From: Myxococcales bacterium
GTDB lineage: Bacteria; Myxococcota_A; Bradymonadia; Bradymonadales; Bradymonadaceae
Assembly (NCBI GenBank): GCA_007135085.1
Contig: SLJM01000095.1
Location: 1 to 40,177, forward strand
Direction: 5' to 3'
DNA length: 40,177 nt
Numbering within the stretch: the stretch's first letter is position 1; every line of letters begins with the position of its first letter. The notes beneath the pieces were generated by a model, which was given only the letters and a program-made list of their open reading frames with translations, was not told the DNA's origin and searched no databases. This document shows, one piece after another, positions 18,066 to 26,443 of this stretch. Position numbers and translations under genes: made by a program.

Positions 18066-19871
18066 TTGCAACCTGCCATTTCCTTCGTCGTCGCCGCACG
18101 GGACCTCAAGGGCCATCTCTTCGATGTGGAGATGACCGTCTCCGGGCTCGATGAGAAGTCGACCATCGCCTTGCGCATGCCCGTGTGGACGCCGGGCAGC
18201 TATCTGATTCGCGAGTACGCCCAGCACGTCATGGATCTGAAGGTCATCGACGAGGATGGCCAACGGCGCGCCGTCGAAAAGAGCGACAAGGCCACCTGGA
18301 ATGTGGATGTCCAGGGCTGTGAGACGATCACCGTGGACTATAAGGTCTACGCCTTCGAGATCTCGCCACGACATAATCACCTCGACGAGGCCCACGGCTT
18401 CTTCAATTGCGTGGCCACCTGTCTGTATCTAGAAGATCGAATGGACGAGCCCGTGGGCTTAGAGGTGGTAGCCCCCGAGGGATGGGAGGTCTTCTGCGGC
18501 CTCGAGCCGGTGGACGTCGAAGACGACGGGCAGTCGCAATGGCCGAAGGGTAACCGCTTTTTGGCCCACGACGTGGATGAGCTCTTCGACACTCCCGTGG
18601 AGATGGGGCCCCATCAATATTTCGATTTTGAGGTGCGGGGCGTCCCCCATCGCTTCCTGGTGTGGTCCGAAGATGACGTCGATCTGACGCCCTTTCGCGA
18701 TCAGATTCCCAGGATCGTGGAGCAAAATGCGTCGATGTATGGCGGGATCCCCTACGATCGCTACGTTTTCATCAATCACGTCATCCCCGGAAAGTGGGGC
18801 GGCCTCGAGCATCGCCACAGCTCGGTCAATCTCTTCTCACCGAAATATTTGTGGGATGCGCAGCGCGATGAGGACGGGGAATACGACGACGATTACGCCA
18901 ACGTCCTTCGACTGCTGAGCCACGAGCACTATCACGCCTACCATGTGAAGCGGCTGCGCCCGGAGGCGCTGGGCCCCTTTGATTACCAGCGCGAAAATTA
19001 TACCCGGGCCCTGTGGGCCGTAGAGGGGATGACCAGCTATTTCGACACCTACCACCTCCTGCTGGCCGATATCATCGGCGCCGGCAAATATATGGAGTTG
19101 TTGGAAAAGCGCATCACTCAGCTTCACGAGGTGCCGGGGCGGCTGGTGGAATCTTTGGAGGAGTCGAGCTTCAACGCCTGGATCGGTCTGTATCGGCGAA
19201 ATGAGAATACGAAAAACGCCTCGGTCTCCTATTATCTCAAAGGAGAATTGGTGGCCTGGCTCATCGACCTGTGGATCCGCGACCAGAGCGACGGGGAGAA
19301 GATGCTGGCCGATGCGCTTCGCCAGCTATGGCGAGATTTCTACGAAGCAGACGACGTGGGTTATCCGCCAGGGGCTGGAGAGGCGGCCATTGGAGAGGTC
19401 GCCGGCGCCGACGCCACACCGATCTTCGATCACCTGGTGCGCGGCGCCGAACCCATTCGCTGGGAAGACTTCCTGACTCCTTTCGGTTTAAAGCTCCAGG
19501 CCGACGGGCCCGACGATGGAGGATGGCTGGGGATCGATACCAAGGGAAAGGGCCAACAGGTGGAGATCACCTTCGTCGCCACCGACAGCCCCGCCCAAAA
19601 GGGCGGTCTATACCCGGGCGACAAGGTGGTGGCCGTCGACGGATGGTCGGTTCACAAGACGTCCATCGATGAAGTGCTAGCCCGGCGAGAACCGGGTAGC
19701 CCGGTTGAGTTTCATGTCATTCGCCGTGGCCGCCTAAAAGAGGTAAAGGTCACAGTGGGACAGAAGCCGCCCGAGTCCTATTCGCTCTCTCTGGTCGACG
19801 CGCCGACGCCGCGCCAGTTGGAGTTACTCCAGAAATGGCTGGGAGAGACGCAATGGAAAGAGGAGCAATGA
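18066..19871 (+). CDS. M61-family (glycyl aminopeptidase-like) metallopeptidase with PDZ domain
   Basis: The start is a TTG at 18066, chosen because GGAGG lies 6 nt upstream and no ATG fits. The product is 601 aa. The N-terminal beta domain (about 1-165) is the M61 fold and includes the typical MPVWTPGSYLIREYAQ stretch. The catalytic domain has the zinc motif H286-E287-x-x-H290 in SHEHYHAYHVKRLRP and the third ligand E320 in VEGMTSYFD. A PDZ domain occupies about 480-580, with GWLGI, GGLYPGDKVVAVDG and the VEFHVIRRG strand. No signal peptide is seen, so it is probably cytoplasmic. The family removes N-terminal Gly or Ala; the actual substrate is unknown. The stop overlaps the next gene's start (ATGA), so the two are coupled. 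Confidence 0.93.
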   Translation: MQPAISFVVAARDLKGHLFDVEMTVSGLDEKSTIALRMPVWTPGSYLIREYAQHVMDLKVIDEDGQRRAVEKSDKATWNVDVQGCETITVDYKVYAFEISPRHNHLDEAHGFFNCVATCLYLEDRMDEPVGLEVVAPEGWEVFCGLEPVDVEDDGQSQWPKGNRFLAHDVDELFDTPVEMGPHQYFDFEVRGVPHRFLVWSEDDVDLTPFRDQIPRIVEQNASMYGGIPYDRYVFINHVIPGKWGGLEHRHSSVNLFSPKYLWDAQRDEDGEYDDDYANVLRLLSHEHYHAYHVKRLRPEALGPFDYQRENYTRALWAVEGMTSYFDTYHLLLADIIGAGKYMELLEKRITQLHEVPGRLVESLEESSFNAWIGLYRRNENTKNASVSYYLKGELVAWLIDLWIRDQSDGEKMLADALRQLWRDFYEADDVGYPPGAGEAAIGEVAGADATPIFDHLVRGAEPIRWEDFLTPFGLKLQADGPDDGGWLGIDTKGKGQQVEITFVATDSPAQKGGLYPGDKVVAVDGWSVHKTSIDEVLARREPGSPVEFHVIRRGRLKEVKVTVGQKPPESYSLSLVDAPTPRQLELLQKWLGETQWKEEQ

Positions 19872-20386
19872 AAATGAGCAGATGGTTTTGGAAAACGACG
19901 CTGTCGCTCGTGGCGATGGTCAGCTTCTCCGGTGTGCTGCTCGTGGCCGCTCAGGCCCAGGAGCGCGGCGCCGACGAGGTCTCGCGTATCACCCGGGAGG
20001 TGGCCCAGGAAGTCTACAGCCCCTATTGTCCGGGGCAGACCCTGGCCATGTGCCCGTCGGCAAACGCCTCCTATGCCCGTCAGGACATCCAGGAGATGGC
20101 CCGTCAGGGGATGAGTTCTGAGGAGATCAAGGGGGTGATGCTCGAACGATACGGTGACCAATACGCGCTGATCGAGCCCTCGTCACAGGATCATCTGTGG
20201 CTGATCGGCAGCATCGTGATTGGTTTATTTCTGGCTATTTTGGCGGTCGCCGTCATGGTCAAGCGGCGCCTGAACGACGGCTCGGAGGAACGAGACGAGT
20301 CGGACAAAGGGCCCGACGGGGCCGACGGCGATCTCGACGACGACGATCCCCTGCTGGCCGATCTTCGTGCCGAGTATCGAGACTGA
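19868..20386 (+). CDS. CcmH/CycL-like cytochrome c biogenesis protein (unusual Cys spacing)
   Basis: The start at ATG 19868 overlaps the M61 stop; ATG 19874 is an alternative with better spacing to the upstream GGAG. The product is about 172 aa. A signal peptide ends near AAQAQ. The CcmH-like domain starts ITREVAQEVYSPYCPG and continues with the helical part DIQEMARQGMSSEEIKGVM and YGDQYALIEP. A transmembrane helix (about 112-135) and an acidic tail follow. CcmH normally reduces apocytochrome c through a CxxC pair; here the two Cys are seven residues apart (CPGQTLAMC). No other ccm gene is in the window. The gene ends exactly where convergent rpsA ends, with no base between the stop codons. 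Confidence 0.8.
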   Translation: MKMSRWFWKTTLSLVAMVSFSGVLLVAAQAQERGADEVSRITREVAQEVYSPYCPGQTLAMCPSANASYARQDIQEMARQGMSSEEIKGVMLERYGDQYALIEPSSQDHLWLIGSIVIGLFLAILAVAVMVKRRLNDGSEERDESDKGPDGADGDLDDDDPLLADLRAEYRD

Positions 20387-22066
20387 TTATTCTTCGCCGG
20401 CTTCGCTGGCTTTGTTCAAGGCATCGCCGAAGACATCGCCCAGCGTGGCCGACGAGGCCTCGTCGTCGTCGGAGTATTCGCTGATATTGGCATCTTCCAT
20501 GGGCAGTTCGTCGCGCTTGAGCGACAGGCCGATGCGCCGCTTCTTCTGGTCGAAGGACATCACCAGGGCGGTGACTTTCTGTCCGGGACGGACGACCTCT
20601 GCTGGTTTTCCGATGCGCTCCTGGCTCATCTCGGAGATATGGATCAGACCCTCCACGCCTTCGACGATCTCGGCGAAGGCCCCGAAGTCGACAAGGCGCG
20701 TGATGGTGACCTCGATCTTCTCACCGGGGACGGCCACTTCTTCGACTTCCCCCCAGGGATCGGCTTCGAGCTGCTTGATTCCAAGGCTCATACGCTGGGC
20801 GTCGACGTCGATGTCGAGGACCACCACTTCCACTTCCTGACCCGCTTCATAATGCTTGGAGGGATCATCGATAGATTTGGTCCAGGACAGATCGCTGACG
20901 TGGACCAGTCCCTCAACACCTTCTTCGGCCTCCACGAAGAGTCCGAAATCAGTGATATTTTTGATGGGGCCGCTGAGCCGGGTGCCTTTCGGATACTTCT
21001 GGGCCACCGACACCCAGGGATTCTCCTCGAGCTGCTTGATGCTCAGGCTGATGCGCTCCTTCTTGGTATCGATGTCGAGGATCTTGACCTGGACCTGTTG
21101 GTCGGGCTCCAGAACCTGTCCGGGATGTTTGATATGCTTGGTCCAGGACAGCTCCGTGACGTGAACCAGGCCTTCTAGACCAGGCTCGAGAGCGACGAAG
21201 GCGCCGAAGTCGGCCAGGCTGACCACTTTGCCCTCGACGACCTGTCCCTTCTCATAGCGATCGGTGACCCCTTCCCAGGGGTTGTCGAGGAGCTGCTTTC
21301 GACCCAGTCCGAGTCGCTTCTTCTTGGGGTCCCATTTCAGGACCACCACTTCCAGGGTGTCGCCTACTTCGAGGACCTGTTTGGGATGGTCAACCCGGCC
21401 CCAGCTCATATTGGTGACGTGGAGCAAGCCGTCGATGCCACCGATGTCGACGAAGGCGCCGTAATCGGTGATATTTCGCACCACCCCTTCGTATTTTTGA
21501 CCCTTGGCGATCTGATCGACGAGCTTCTGGCGCTCTTCTTTTTGACGCTCTTCGAGGATTTTGCGCCGGCTGACGACGATATTTCCCCGTTTTTTGTCAA
21601 ATTGAATGACCTGAAATTTATCGCTCATTCCCAGGTAGATGGAGCAGTCGTCGACCTGATGAAGATCGACGTGGCTTCTGGGCAAGAAGGCGCGTACGCC
21701 GATGTCGACGGAGAGGCCCCCTTTATTCTCGGCGGTGATAAGGCCCTCGACGGGCTCGCCGGACTGATGGATCGACTCCAGCCAACGCCAGATGGCGAGT
21801 TTTTGCGCCTTCTTCACCGATCCTCGCCAGGTGTCGTCTCGATGCTCTTCGACGAGAAGGGGCACTTCATCGCCTGGTGAATAGGGGATCTCTTCACCAA
21901 ATTCGTCGCGTTCGACCTGAGCTTTTCTATCCTGGCCCAGATCGAAGTGCAGCCATTCGTCGTCGGCTTCGGCAAACGAGGCGGCGACGATGGTATTGAA
22001 GAGTGCCTCCGCTTCGACGGTGGAGGCAGAGTCGATACGTTCGAGGAGTTGTCCGGTGGCCGACAT
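20387..22066 (-). CDS. rpsA: 30S ribosomal protein S1
   Basis: The 559-aa product contains a divergent N-terminal S1-like unit and five clear S1 RNA-binding repeats. They are recognisable by successive GxxxxGxV, GAFV and GLLHVTNMSWG / GLVHVTELSWTK / GLVHVSDLSWTK / GLIHISEMS motifs. The usual family member also has six repeats and about 560 residues. The tail is acidic and disordered. S1 binds mRNA and helps it onto the ribosome. The start at ATG 22066 has AGGA at 8 nt inside a small inverted repeat, described separately. The zinc-ribbon gene lies upstream on the same strand, 75 bp away. Confidence 0.96.
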   Translation of the reverse strand: MSATGQLLERIDSASTVEAEALFNTIVAASFAEADDEWLHFDLGQDRKAQVERDEFGEEIPYSPGDEVPLLVEEHRDDTWRGSVKKAQKLAIWRWLESIHQSGEPVEGLITAENKGGLSVDIGVRAFLPRSHVDLHQVDDCSIYLGMSDKFQVIQFDKKRGNIVVSRRKILEERQKEERQKLVDQIAKGQKYEGVVRNITDYGAFVDIGGIDGLLHVTNMSWGRVDHPKQVLEVGDTLEVVVLKWDPKKKRLGLGRKQLLDNPWEGVTDRYEKGQVVEGKVVSLADFGAFVALEPGLEGLVHVTELSWTKHIKHPGQVLEPDQQVQVKILDIDTKKERISLSIKQLEENPWVSVAQKYPKGTRLSGPIKNITDFGLFVEAEEGVEGLVHVSDLSWTKSIDDPSKHYEAGQEVEVVVLDIDVDAQRMSLGIKQLEADPWGEVEEVAVPGEKIEVTITRLVDFGAFAEIVEGVEGLIHISEMSQERIGKPAEVVRPGQKVTALVMSFDQKKRRIGLSLKRDELPMEDANISEYSDDDEASSATLGDVFGDALNKASEAGEE

Positions 22067-22067
22067 G

Positions 22068-22082
22068 TTCCAGATCCTGGAA
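22068..22082 (-). promoter_or_regulatory. Hairpin covering the rpsA ribosome-binding site
   Basis: On the rpsA mRNA, UUCCAG-GAU-CUGGAA forms a perfect 6-bp stem ending one base before the AUG. It contains the only Shine-Dalgarno-like AGGA. In E. coli, rpsA has a structured leader and is autoregulated by S1. A similar control here is an inference. Confidence 0.4.
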
Positions 22083-22141
22083 AGGAGAATGCAATAAACT
22101 GACCGGCGAGGCGAAGATGTACGACTGGCGCGGTCTGGTTG

Positions 22142-22675
22142 TCAATCTTCGCTTGTTGAAGAACGGCGAATGAAGACTCCGCCGGCGGCTTTTTGACGTC
22201 CGGCGAGGCGCTCTTTTTTCGGTGTGTCGTGATCCATCATGCAGTAATTACACAGGTAGGTGCGATCTTCTTTGGGTTCGAAGGGCACATAATCGGTGCG
22301 TCCGCATTCGTCGCAGTCAAAAGCATATTCCTTGCCCGACTTCTTGGCCTTCTGACGGTCAATGCGGGCCCAGTCGGAGTCGGTGCCGAATTCTTGGCGG
22401 GCACAATGACTGCACAACACGTCGTCCAGATCGGCGCCCTTGGGCACGTAATCAAGGGTGTCCGATTTGCCGCAGCGCACACAGGTGATGGGTAACATCA
22501 CACGAGTGCCGTGTTTTTTCTGAGGCGTCGACTTGCGCCGTGTATTGGTCGACGGTTTGGCCTTTGCCTTTCTCTGATGCACTCCGCATTTGGAGCAGAG
22601 GACGGCCGTCATCGACGGCGGTGCTTCTTCGACGTCCTCAATGGCTTTACAATTAGCGCAAATAATCTTTGGCAT
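22142..22675 (-). CDS. Zinc-ribbon protein with three CxxC...CxxC modules
   Basis: The ATG at 22675 has GAGG 5 nt upstream. The product is 177 aa. It has three pairs of CxxC knuckles: CANC/CSKC (about 6-30), CVRC/CSHC (about 65-91) and CDEC/CNYC (about 120-144). The last is a CxxC-x17-CxxC type ribbon with TDYVPFEP between the knuckles. Lys/Arg-rich segments between modules suggest nucleic-acid or ribosome contact. It has no enzymatic motif. It precedes rpsA on the same strand by 75 bp, which fits a role connected to translation but does not prove it. Confidence 0.82.
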   Translation of the reverse strand: MPKIICANCKAIEDVEEAPPSMTAVLCSKCGVHQRKAKAKPSTNTRRKSTPQKKHGTRVMLPITCVRCGKSDTLDYVPKGADLDDVLCSHCARQEFGTDSDWARIDRQKAKKSGKEYAFDCDECGRTDYVPFEPKEDRTYLCNYCMMDHDTPKKERLAGRQKAAGGVFIRRSSTSED

Positions 22676-22732
22676 GGTGGCCTCGTACTACTTTCATTCA
22701 AACGCCGCGGCACGGACTGCGCCGGCGGTGAC

Positions 22733-22975
22733 GGTATCCCTTTCATACAGGGAACCTGCATGCTAGTACACGGCCGCAGTGATTATGACCAGTTGACGCC
22801 GGTGCAGAACGACGATCTCTTCACCGTCTGCACTCGACGATGCTACGGCATCGCCTCGTTTCGACGGCTTCGACCTCGTCGCCCAGTCCTCGGCCTCAAT
22901 CAATCATCTTCACTGCGGCCGTGTACTAGCAACAGCCCTGTTGGTCCGACTCTTCCCGCAGCCGCCATCGGCGGC
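22733..22975 (+). ncRNA. Candidate structured RNA or long hairpin in a divergent intergenic region
   Basis: The 376-bp gap 22676-23051 has no convincing gene. Three foldable units lie in a row. First, GGT-at-CCCT/AGGG-a-ACC (22733-22756). Second, a long imperfect hairpin closed by a perfect 21-bp inverted repeat (22762-22782 with 22910-22930, starting GCTAGTACACGGCC) and tipped by CGATGC-TACG-GCATCG (22838-22853). Third, GCCGCC-ATC-GGCGGC (22961-22975). Many positions between base and tip also pair, some as G-U. The C(UACG)G tetraloop forms only on the + strand, which favours a + strand transcript leading into the gene at 23052. No T tract or known riboswitch motif is visible. Confidence 0.45.
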
Positions 22976-23051
22976 GGGTCGAGACCGGCTATGACGCCGC
23001 AATCCTAACAAAGGTTGATGTCCTCGACCACGACCCAGATGAGACTGTCCC

Positions 23052-23792
23052 ATGTGCACACTCCTCATGGCGATCGGCCTATTTGACGACACTCATATCT
23101 TCGCCATCGACAATCGCGACGAGGTCCTCGACAGGCCTGCCGAGCCACCGTCGGTCCATCGACGGGAGGGGATGGAGATCTTCGCTCCCCGCGATCTCGA
23201 GGCGGGGGGCACCTGGCTGGGCCTCAACGCCGCCGGGATCTACGGCGCGGTGACCAATCGCTTTCGCCAGTCCAGTGAACCTCATCACCGCAGCCGCGGG
23301 GAGTTGGTCTTTCGAGCGCTTCAAAAGAGCAGCGCCGCCGAAGGAGCCGACCTCATCGCCGGTCTGGATCCGTCGGATTATGCGGGGTTTCATCTGGCCC
23401 TGGCCGATGAGCAAGGGCTGAACCTCTTGTGGAACGACGGGGAGTGCATTCACCGCAGCGAGCATGGACCCGGGGTCTATGTGCTGACGGAGCGAAGTTT
23501 TGGGGCCGCTCCGTCGCAACGATTAGATCGCCTCCAGGAGAGGATCGCCCAGGTGCCGGCCGATCCCGACGAGGCCAGGGCCCTCATGAGAGAGTGGATG
23601 ATCGAACACGACGAGGACAATCCTCTGGAGTCGACCTGCGTCCATCTCGAGGGACAAAATTACGGCACCCGGTCGTCGACGATCGTCGAAGTGGGTCAGA
23701 CCTGGCATTTTGCCCACGCCGACGGAGCGCCTTGTTCGGCGGCGTACAAATCCTACGACGATCAGGTCCAGGCATTGCGCCGCCTTGGCTAG
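23052..23792 (+). CDS. NRDE (TANGO2/DUF833) family protein
   Basis: The 246-aa product starts MCTLL, keeping the invariant second-position Cys typical of this family. It carries the name-giving motif in DNRDEVLDRP, followed by GGTWLGLNAAGIYGAVTNR, the standard family core. A later conserved segment, YGTRSSTIVEV, includes the family's TRSST motif. Human TANGO2 belongs to this family and has been linked to haem and lipid handling; the bacterial role is unclear. It is alone in its transcription unit, with the candidate structured RNA upstream, and ends 18 bp from the convergent acyl-CoA oxidase-like gene. Confidence 0.9.
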   Translation: MCTLLMAIGLFDDTHIFAIDNRDEVLDRPAEPPSVHRREGMEIFAPRDLEAGGTWLGLNAAGIYGAVTNRFRQSSEPHHRSRGELVFRALQKSSAAEGADLIAGLDPSDYAGFHLALADEQGLNLLWNDGECIHRSEHGPGVYVLTERSFGAAPSQRLDRLQERIAQVPADPDEARALMREWMIEHDEDNPLESTCVHLEGQNYGTRSSTIVEVGQTWHFAHADGAPCSAAYKSYDDQVQALRRLG

Positions 23793-23810
23793 AGCGCATC
23801 GCTGCCCATT

Positions 23811-26219
23811 TCAGCGCTCCTTGGCGACGCCGCGGGCGAATTGGGGCCGCGCATCGGCCGGGGACTTCTCATCGCTAAAGGCGATGGGCGCCGACAGGCA
23901 CTCGTCGGGGATGGCGTAGGCCTCGACCAGAGCCAGCGCGTCCTGGCGGACCTCCTGACAGAGCAGGTTGACCTGATCGCGGATCGCCCGAGCCTTGCCG
24001 GTCTGGACATATCGATTTTCCAAAAACCAGCCCATCTCGTTTTCTATACAGGACAGGGCGAAGAGGTTTCGCAGCTTGGCCAGGGTAGGGCGCAACTGGT
24101 CGGGGGCTTTTTCTTCGCTTTCTACGAATGCCTGGAGCAAGAAATATTCGATATGGGCGTTGGCCAATGCCACGGCGTGGTCCTGGCAATCGTTGAAGGC
24201 CAGAAATGAGTCCATCCCCTCGTCGATGCGTCGCTTGAGACGGCGCGCAAGCCCCACCAGTAGATCCTGTTCTCGATAGCTGAGGGCGTTGAGCTGAAAG
24301 TCTGTCGAACGCAGATGCTCCGGCGAGGTATTGCGATTGACCACGGGATTTGTCTCGGTCATGGCCCGGCGGGCCTGGGCGGTGATCATTTTGGCCAGGG
24401 CGAAGAAATTGCCGCTGCCCAATTCGGCTCGGAAGTCGGCCAGGCGAGCCCGGGCGACCTGTTGCATCATGACCATGTTGGCGCCCTCGAAGGTGACGAA
24501 GACGTCCACATCGGTGCGAATCGAGGGCAGGCGGTTGAGGGTCAGATAACCTTGTCCGCCGCAGCATTCACGGCTGGTCTGAACGGCGTCGACGGCAAAC
24601 CAACTGCTTCGCGCTTTCAGCCCCGCCGCCAGGGCTTCGGTGTGGCGTCGGTTTTCGCCGTCGCCGCTATTGAAGCGATTCATGACCTCGTGGAGGCCGA
24701 AGGTCAACGCATAGGACTCGGCGATGGCCGGCATCAACGCCCGCTGGTGCATCCGATAGTCGAGGAGGACCACCTCGTCCTGGCCGGCTGGACCGAATTG
24801 GCGGCGTGTGGCGCCGTAGCGGGTGGCGATGGCCAGCGCTGCTTTGGCGGCGCTGATGCCGGCGGCGCTCACCCCGAGCCGGCCGGCCACCAGGGTGCCC
24901 AGCATGGTGAAGAACCGTCGGTCCGGGCTGGGTATGGGGCTGTCGTATTCTCCCTCGTCGGTGATTGTGCCATATCGGTCGAGCAGGTTGGTCCGGGGAA
25001 TTCGCACGTGGTTGAACCAGATCCGCCCGTTGTCCACGCCGTTGAGGCCCATCTTCAGCCCCTGGTCCTCGATCCGGACCCCTTCTGTGGGCTGTCCCTG
25101 ATCGTCGCGAATGGGCACCAAAAAGGCGTGGACCCCGTGGGACTCGCCGGCCACCATGAGCTGGGCGTAGACGGTGGCGATCGTGGCGTAGCGGCCGGCG
25201 CCGCCGATCCATTCTTTGCGAGCTGCCTGCGACGGGGTGTGAATGACGAACTCGTCATTTTCTTTGTCGTAGCGGGCCACCGTCTCCAGATCGCGTACAT
25301 TCGATCCCCGTCCCATCTCGGTCATGGCATAGCAGCCCTGCAGGTCGAGGGATGCTATTTTAGGCAGATAGTTTCGGTGGTGCTCCTCAGTGCCCAAAAA
25401 CATGATGCTTCCACCGAATAGACCGAATTGGACCCCGAATTTGACGAGCAGGCTCAGGTCGAAGATGCCCAGCGTCTCAAAGATGGCCAAAAATTCGCCC
25501 AGATCTCGTCGCCCCTCTTCTTCGTCGGGAAAGCATTTTTCGCCCAATCCGTTCTCAGCAAGCACCTCCAACCACTGAACGACCTGCTCGCGGTAGGCGT
25601 CCAACTCCAGGCCGTAGCGGTATTGGAATTGATCGCCCGCCAATAGATCGCGTACTTGCTGGCGCACTTCTATGTGGCTGCCGTCGAGCAAATTGGTCAT
25701 GGCGGCCACGTCGAAATCGGGCTCCGGGGCGGCAGGTGGGGTGGCCGTGGGGCGTCCTTCGAGTGTCCGCCGCAGGTGGCGGGCCGCCTCCACTCCGACC
25801 AGACCCAACGATTCCTCTAATTCCGCCAGCGCCTGCCGCACTTCGTCGGGAGAAACGGGAAAATCCTCTTCGCCCTCACCGCCGTAATGAACCGCCAACT
25901 GAGCGCCCATTTCCGCCAGAGTGACTCGTTCAGCCTCACTCAAGTCCTGACTGGCTGCCTCGATGGCGTGGAGCAACTGGTTGAGCTCTCGGGCCGACGG
26001 CGGGGCCTCTGCATCGAGCCAGGGAGCCAGGGTCTCCAGGGCTTCGTCGTCGAGCCAGGGTTGACGTCGGGCGATTTCTCGCAGGGTGGCCAACTCTTGT
26101 TCGACCAACTCACCGTTGGCCCAGACCAGATACACCAGTGGAAGGAGCGGCAATAGTCGCGCAGATTCTGCGAGGCTGCTAAACTGTTGTGCTTGTTCAC
26201 CTTCGCTGGAAGCAGTCAT
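23811..26219 (-). CDS. Acyl-CoA dehydrogenase/oxidase with N-terminal TerB-like domain
   Basis: The ATG at 26219 has AGGG at 6 nt. The product is 802 aa, longer than ordinary acyl-CoA dehydrogenases. Residues about 15-130 are helical and resemble TerB-like domains (LPLVYLVWANGELVEQELATL). From about 190 on the sequence follows acyl-CoA oxidases: CYAMTEMGRGSNVRDLET and KEWIGGAGRYAT (FAD/substrate region), GLKMGLNGVDNGRIWF, and IPRTNLLDRYG. The C-terminal half has CCGGQGYLTLNRLP and VTFEGANMVMMQQ, whose Glu is the expected catalytic base. It would introduce a 2,3-double bond into acyl-CoA; whether O2 or ETF accepts the electrons cannot be decided. The TerB-like assignment rests on pattern only. 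Confidence 0.88.
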   Translation of the reverse strand: MTASSEGEQAQQFSSLAESARLLPLLPLVYLVWANGELVEQELATLREIARRQPWLDDEALETLAPWLDAEAPPSARELNQLLHAIEAASQDLSEAERVTLAEMGAQLAVHYGGEGEEDFPVSPDEVRQALAELEESLGLVGVEAARHLRRTLEGRPTATPPAAPEPDFDVAAMTNLLDGSHIEVRQQVRDLLAGDQFQYRYGLELDAYREQVVQWLEVLAENGLGEKCFPDEEEGRRDLGEFLAIFETLGIFDLSLLVKFGVQFGLFGGSIMFLGTEEHHRNYLPKIASLDLQGCYAMTEMGRGSNVRDLETVARYDKENDEFVIHTPSQAARKEWIGGAGRYATIATVYAQLMVAGESHGVHAFLVPIRDDQGQPTEGVRIEDQGLKMGLNGVDNGRIWFNHVRIPRTNLLDRYGTITDEGEYDSPIPSPDRRFFTMLGTLVAGRLGVSAAGISAAKAALAIATRYGATRRQFGPAGQDEVVLLDYRMHQRALMPAIAESYALTFGLHEVMNRFNSGDGENRRHTEALAAGLKARSSWFAVDAVQTSRECCGGQGYLTLNRLPSIRTDVDVFVTFEGANMVMMQQVARARLADFRAELGSGNFFALAKMITAQARRAMTETNPVVNRNTSPEHLRSTDFQLNALSYREQDLLVGLARRLKRRIDEGMDSFLAFNDCQDHAVALANAHIEYFLLQAFVESEEKAPDQLRPTLAKLRNLFALSCIENEMGWFLENRYVQTGKARAIRDQVNLLCQEVRQDALALVEAYAIPDECLSAPIAFSDEKSPADARPQFARGVAKER

Positions 26220-26369
26220 TTCTTACCCTGGAAACAATAGATTTGAATTTGTGAAGGTTTGCAACGTCTGAGCTGGGTGACCTTTGTACGTTCGAACTGT
26301 TGTGTGAGCCGCTGATTTGATTCTGCTCATGGGAAGCCATTGATGCCAGTCGATTTTAATTTTCTGTTT

Positions 26370-26383
26370 CATTTGCGCAAATG
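26370..26383. promoter_or_regulatory. 14-bp perfect palindrome in divergent promoter region
   Basis: CATTTGCGCAAATG is a perfect palindrome lying 61 bp before the histidine kinase start and 151 bp from the acyl-CoA oxidase-like start. In the same 224-bp gap, GTACGTTC (26286) and TGCAACGT (26260) have exact reverse complements at 26403 and 26409. The palindrome is a plausible operator for a dimeric regulator; there is no direct evidence. Confidence 0.35.
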
Positions 26384-26443
26384 GCGCTCAAGCCTCAAAA
26401 TAGAACGTACGTTGCAGTCATTGATGTGTCCGGGGTTTAAATT

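Noticed and set aside
22762-22930. Retron msr-msd element
   Set aside because: A long imperfect hairpin with inverted-repeat ends fits superficially, but no reverse transcriptase gene is adjacent or anywhere in the window.
22511-23008. Open frame of 165 codons across the structured intergenic region
   Set aside because: It begins inside the zinc-ribbon gene on the other strand and crosses the hairpin; composition is not protein-like.
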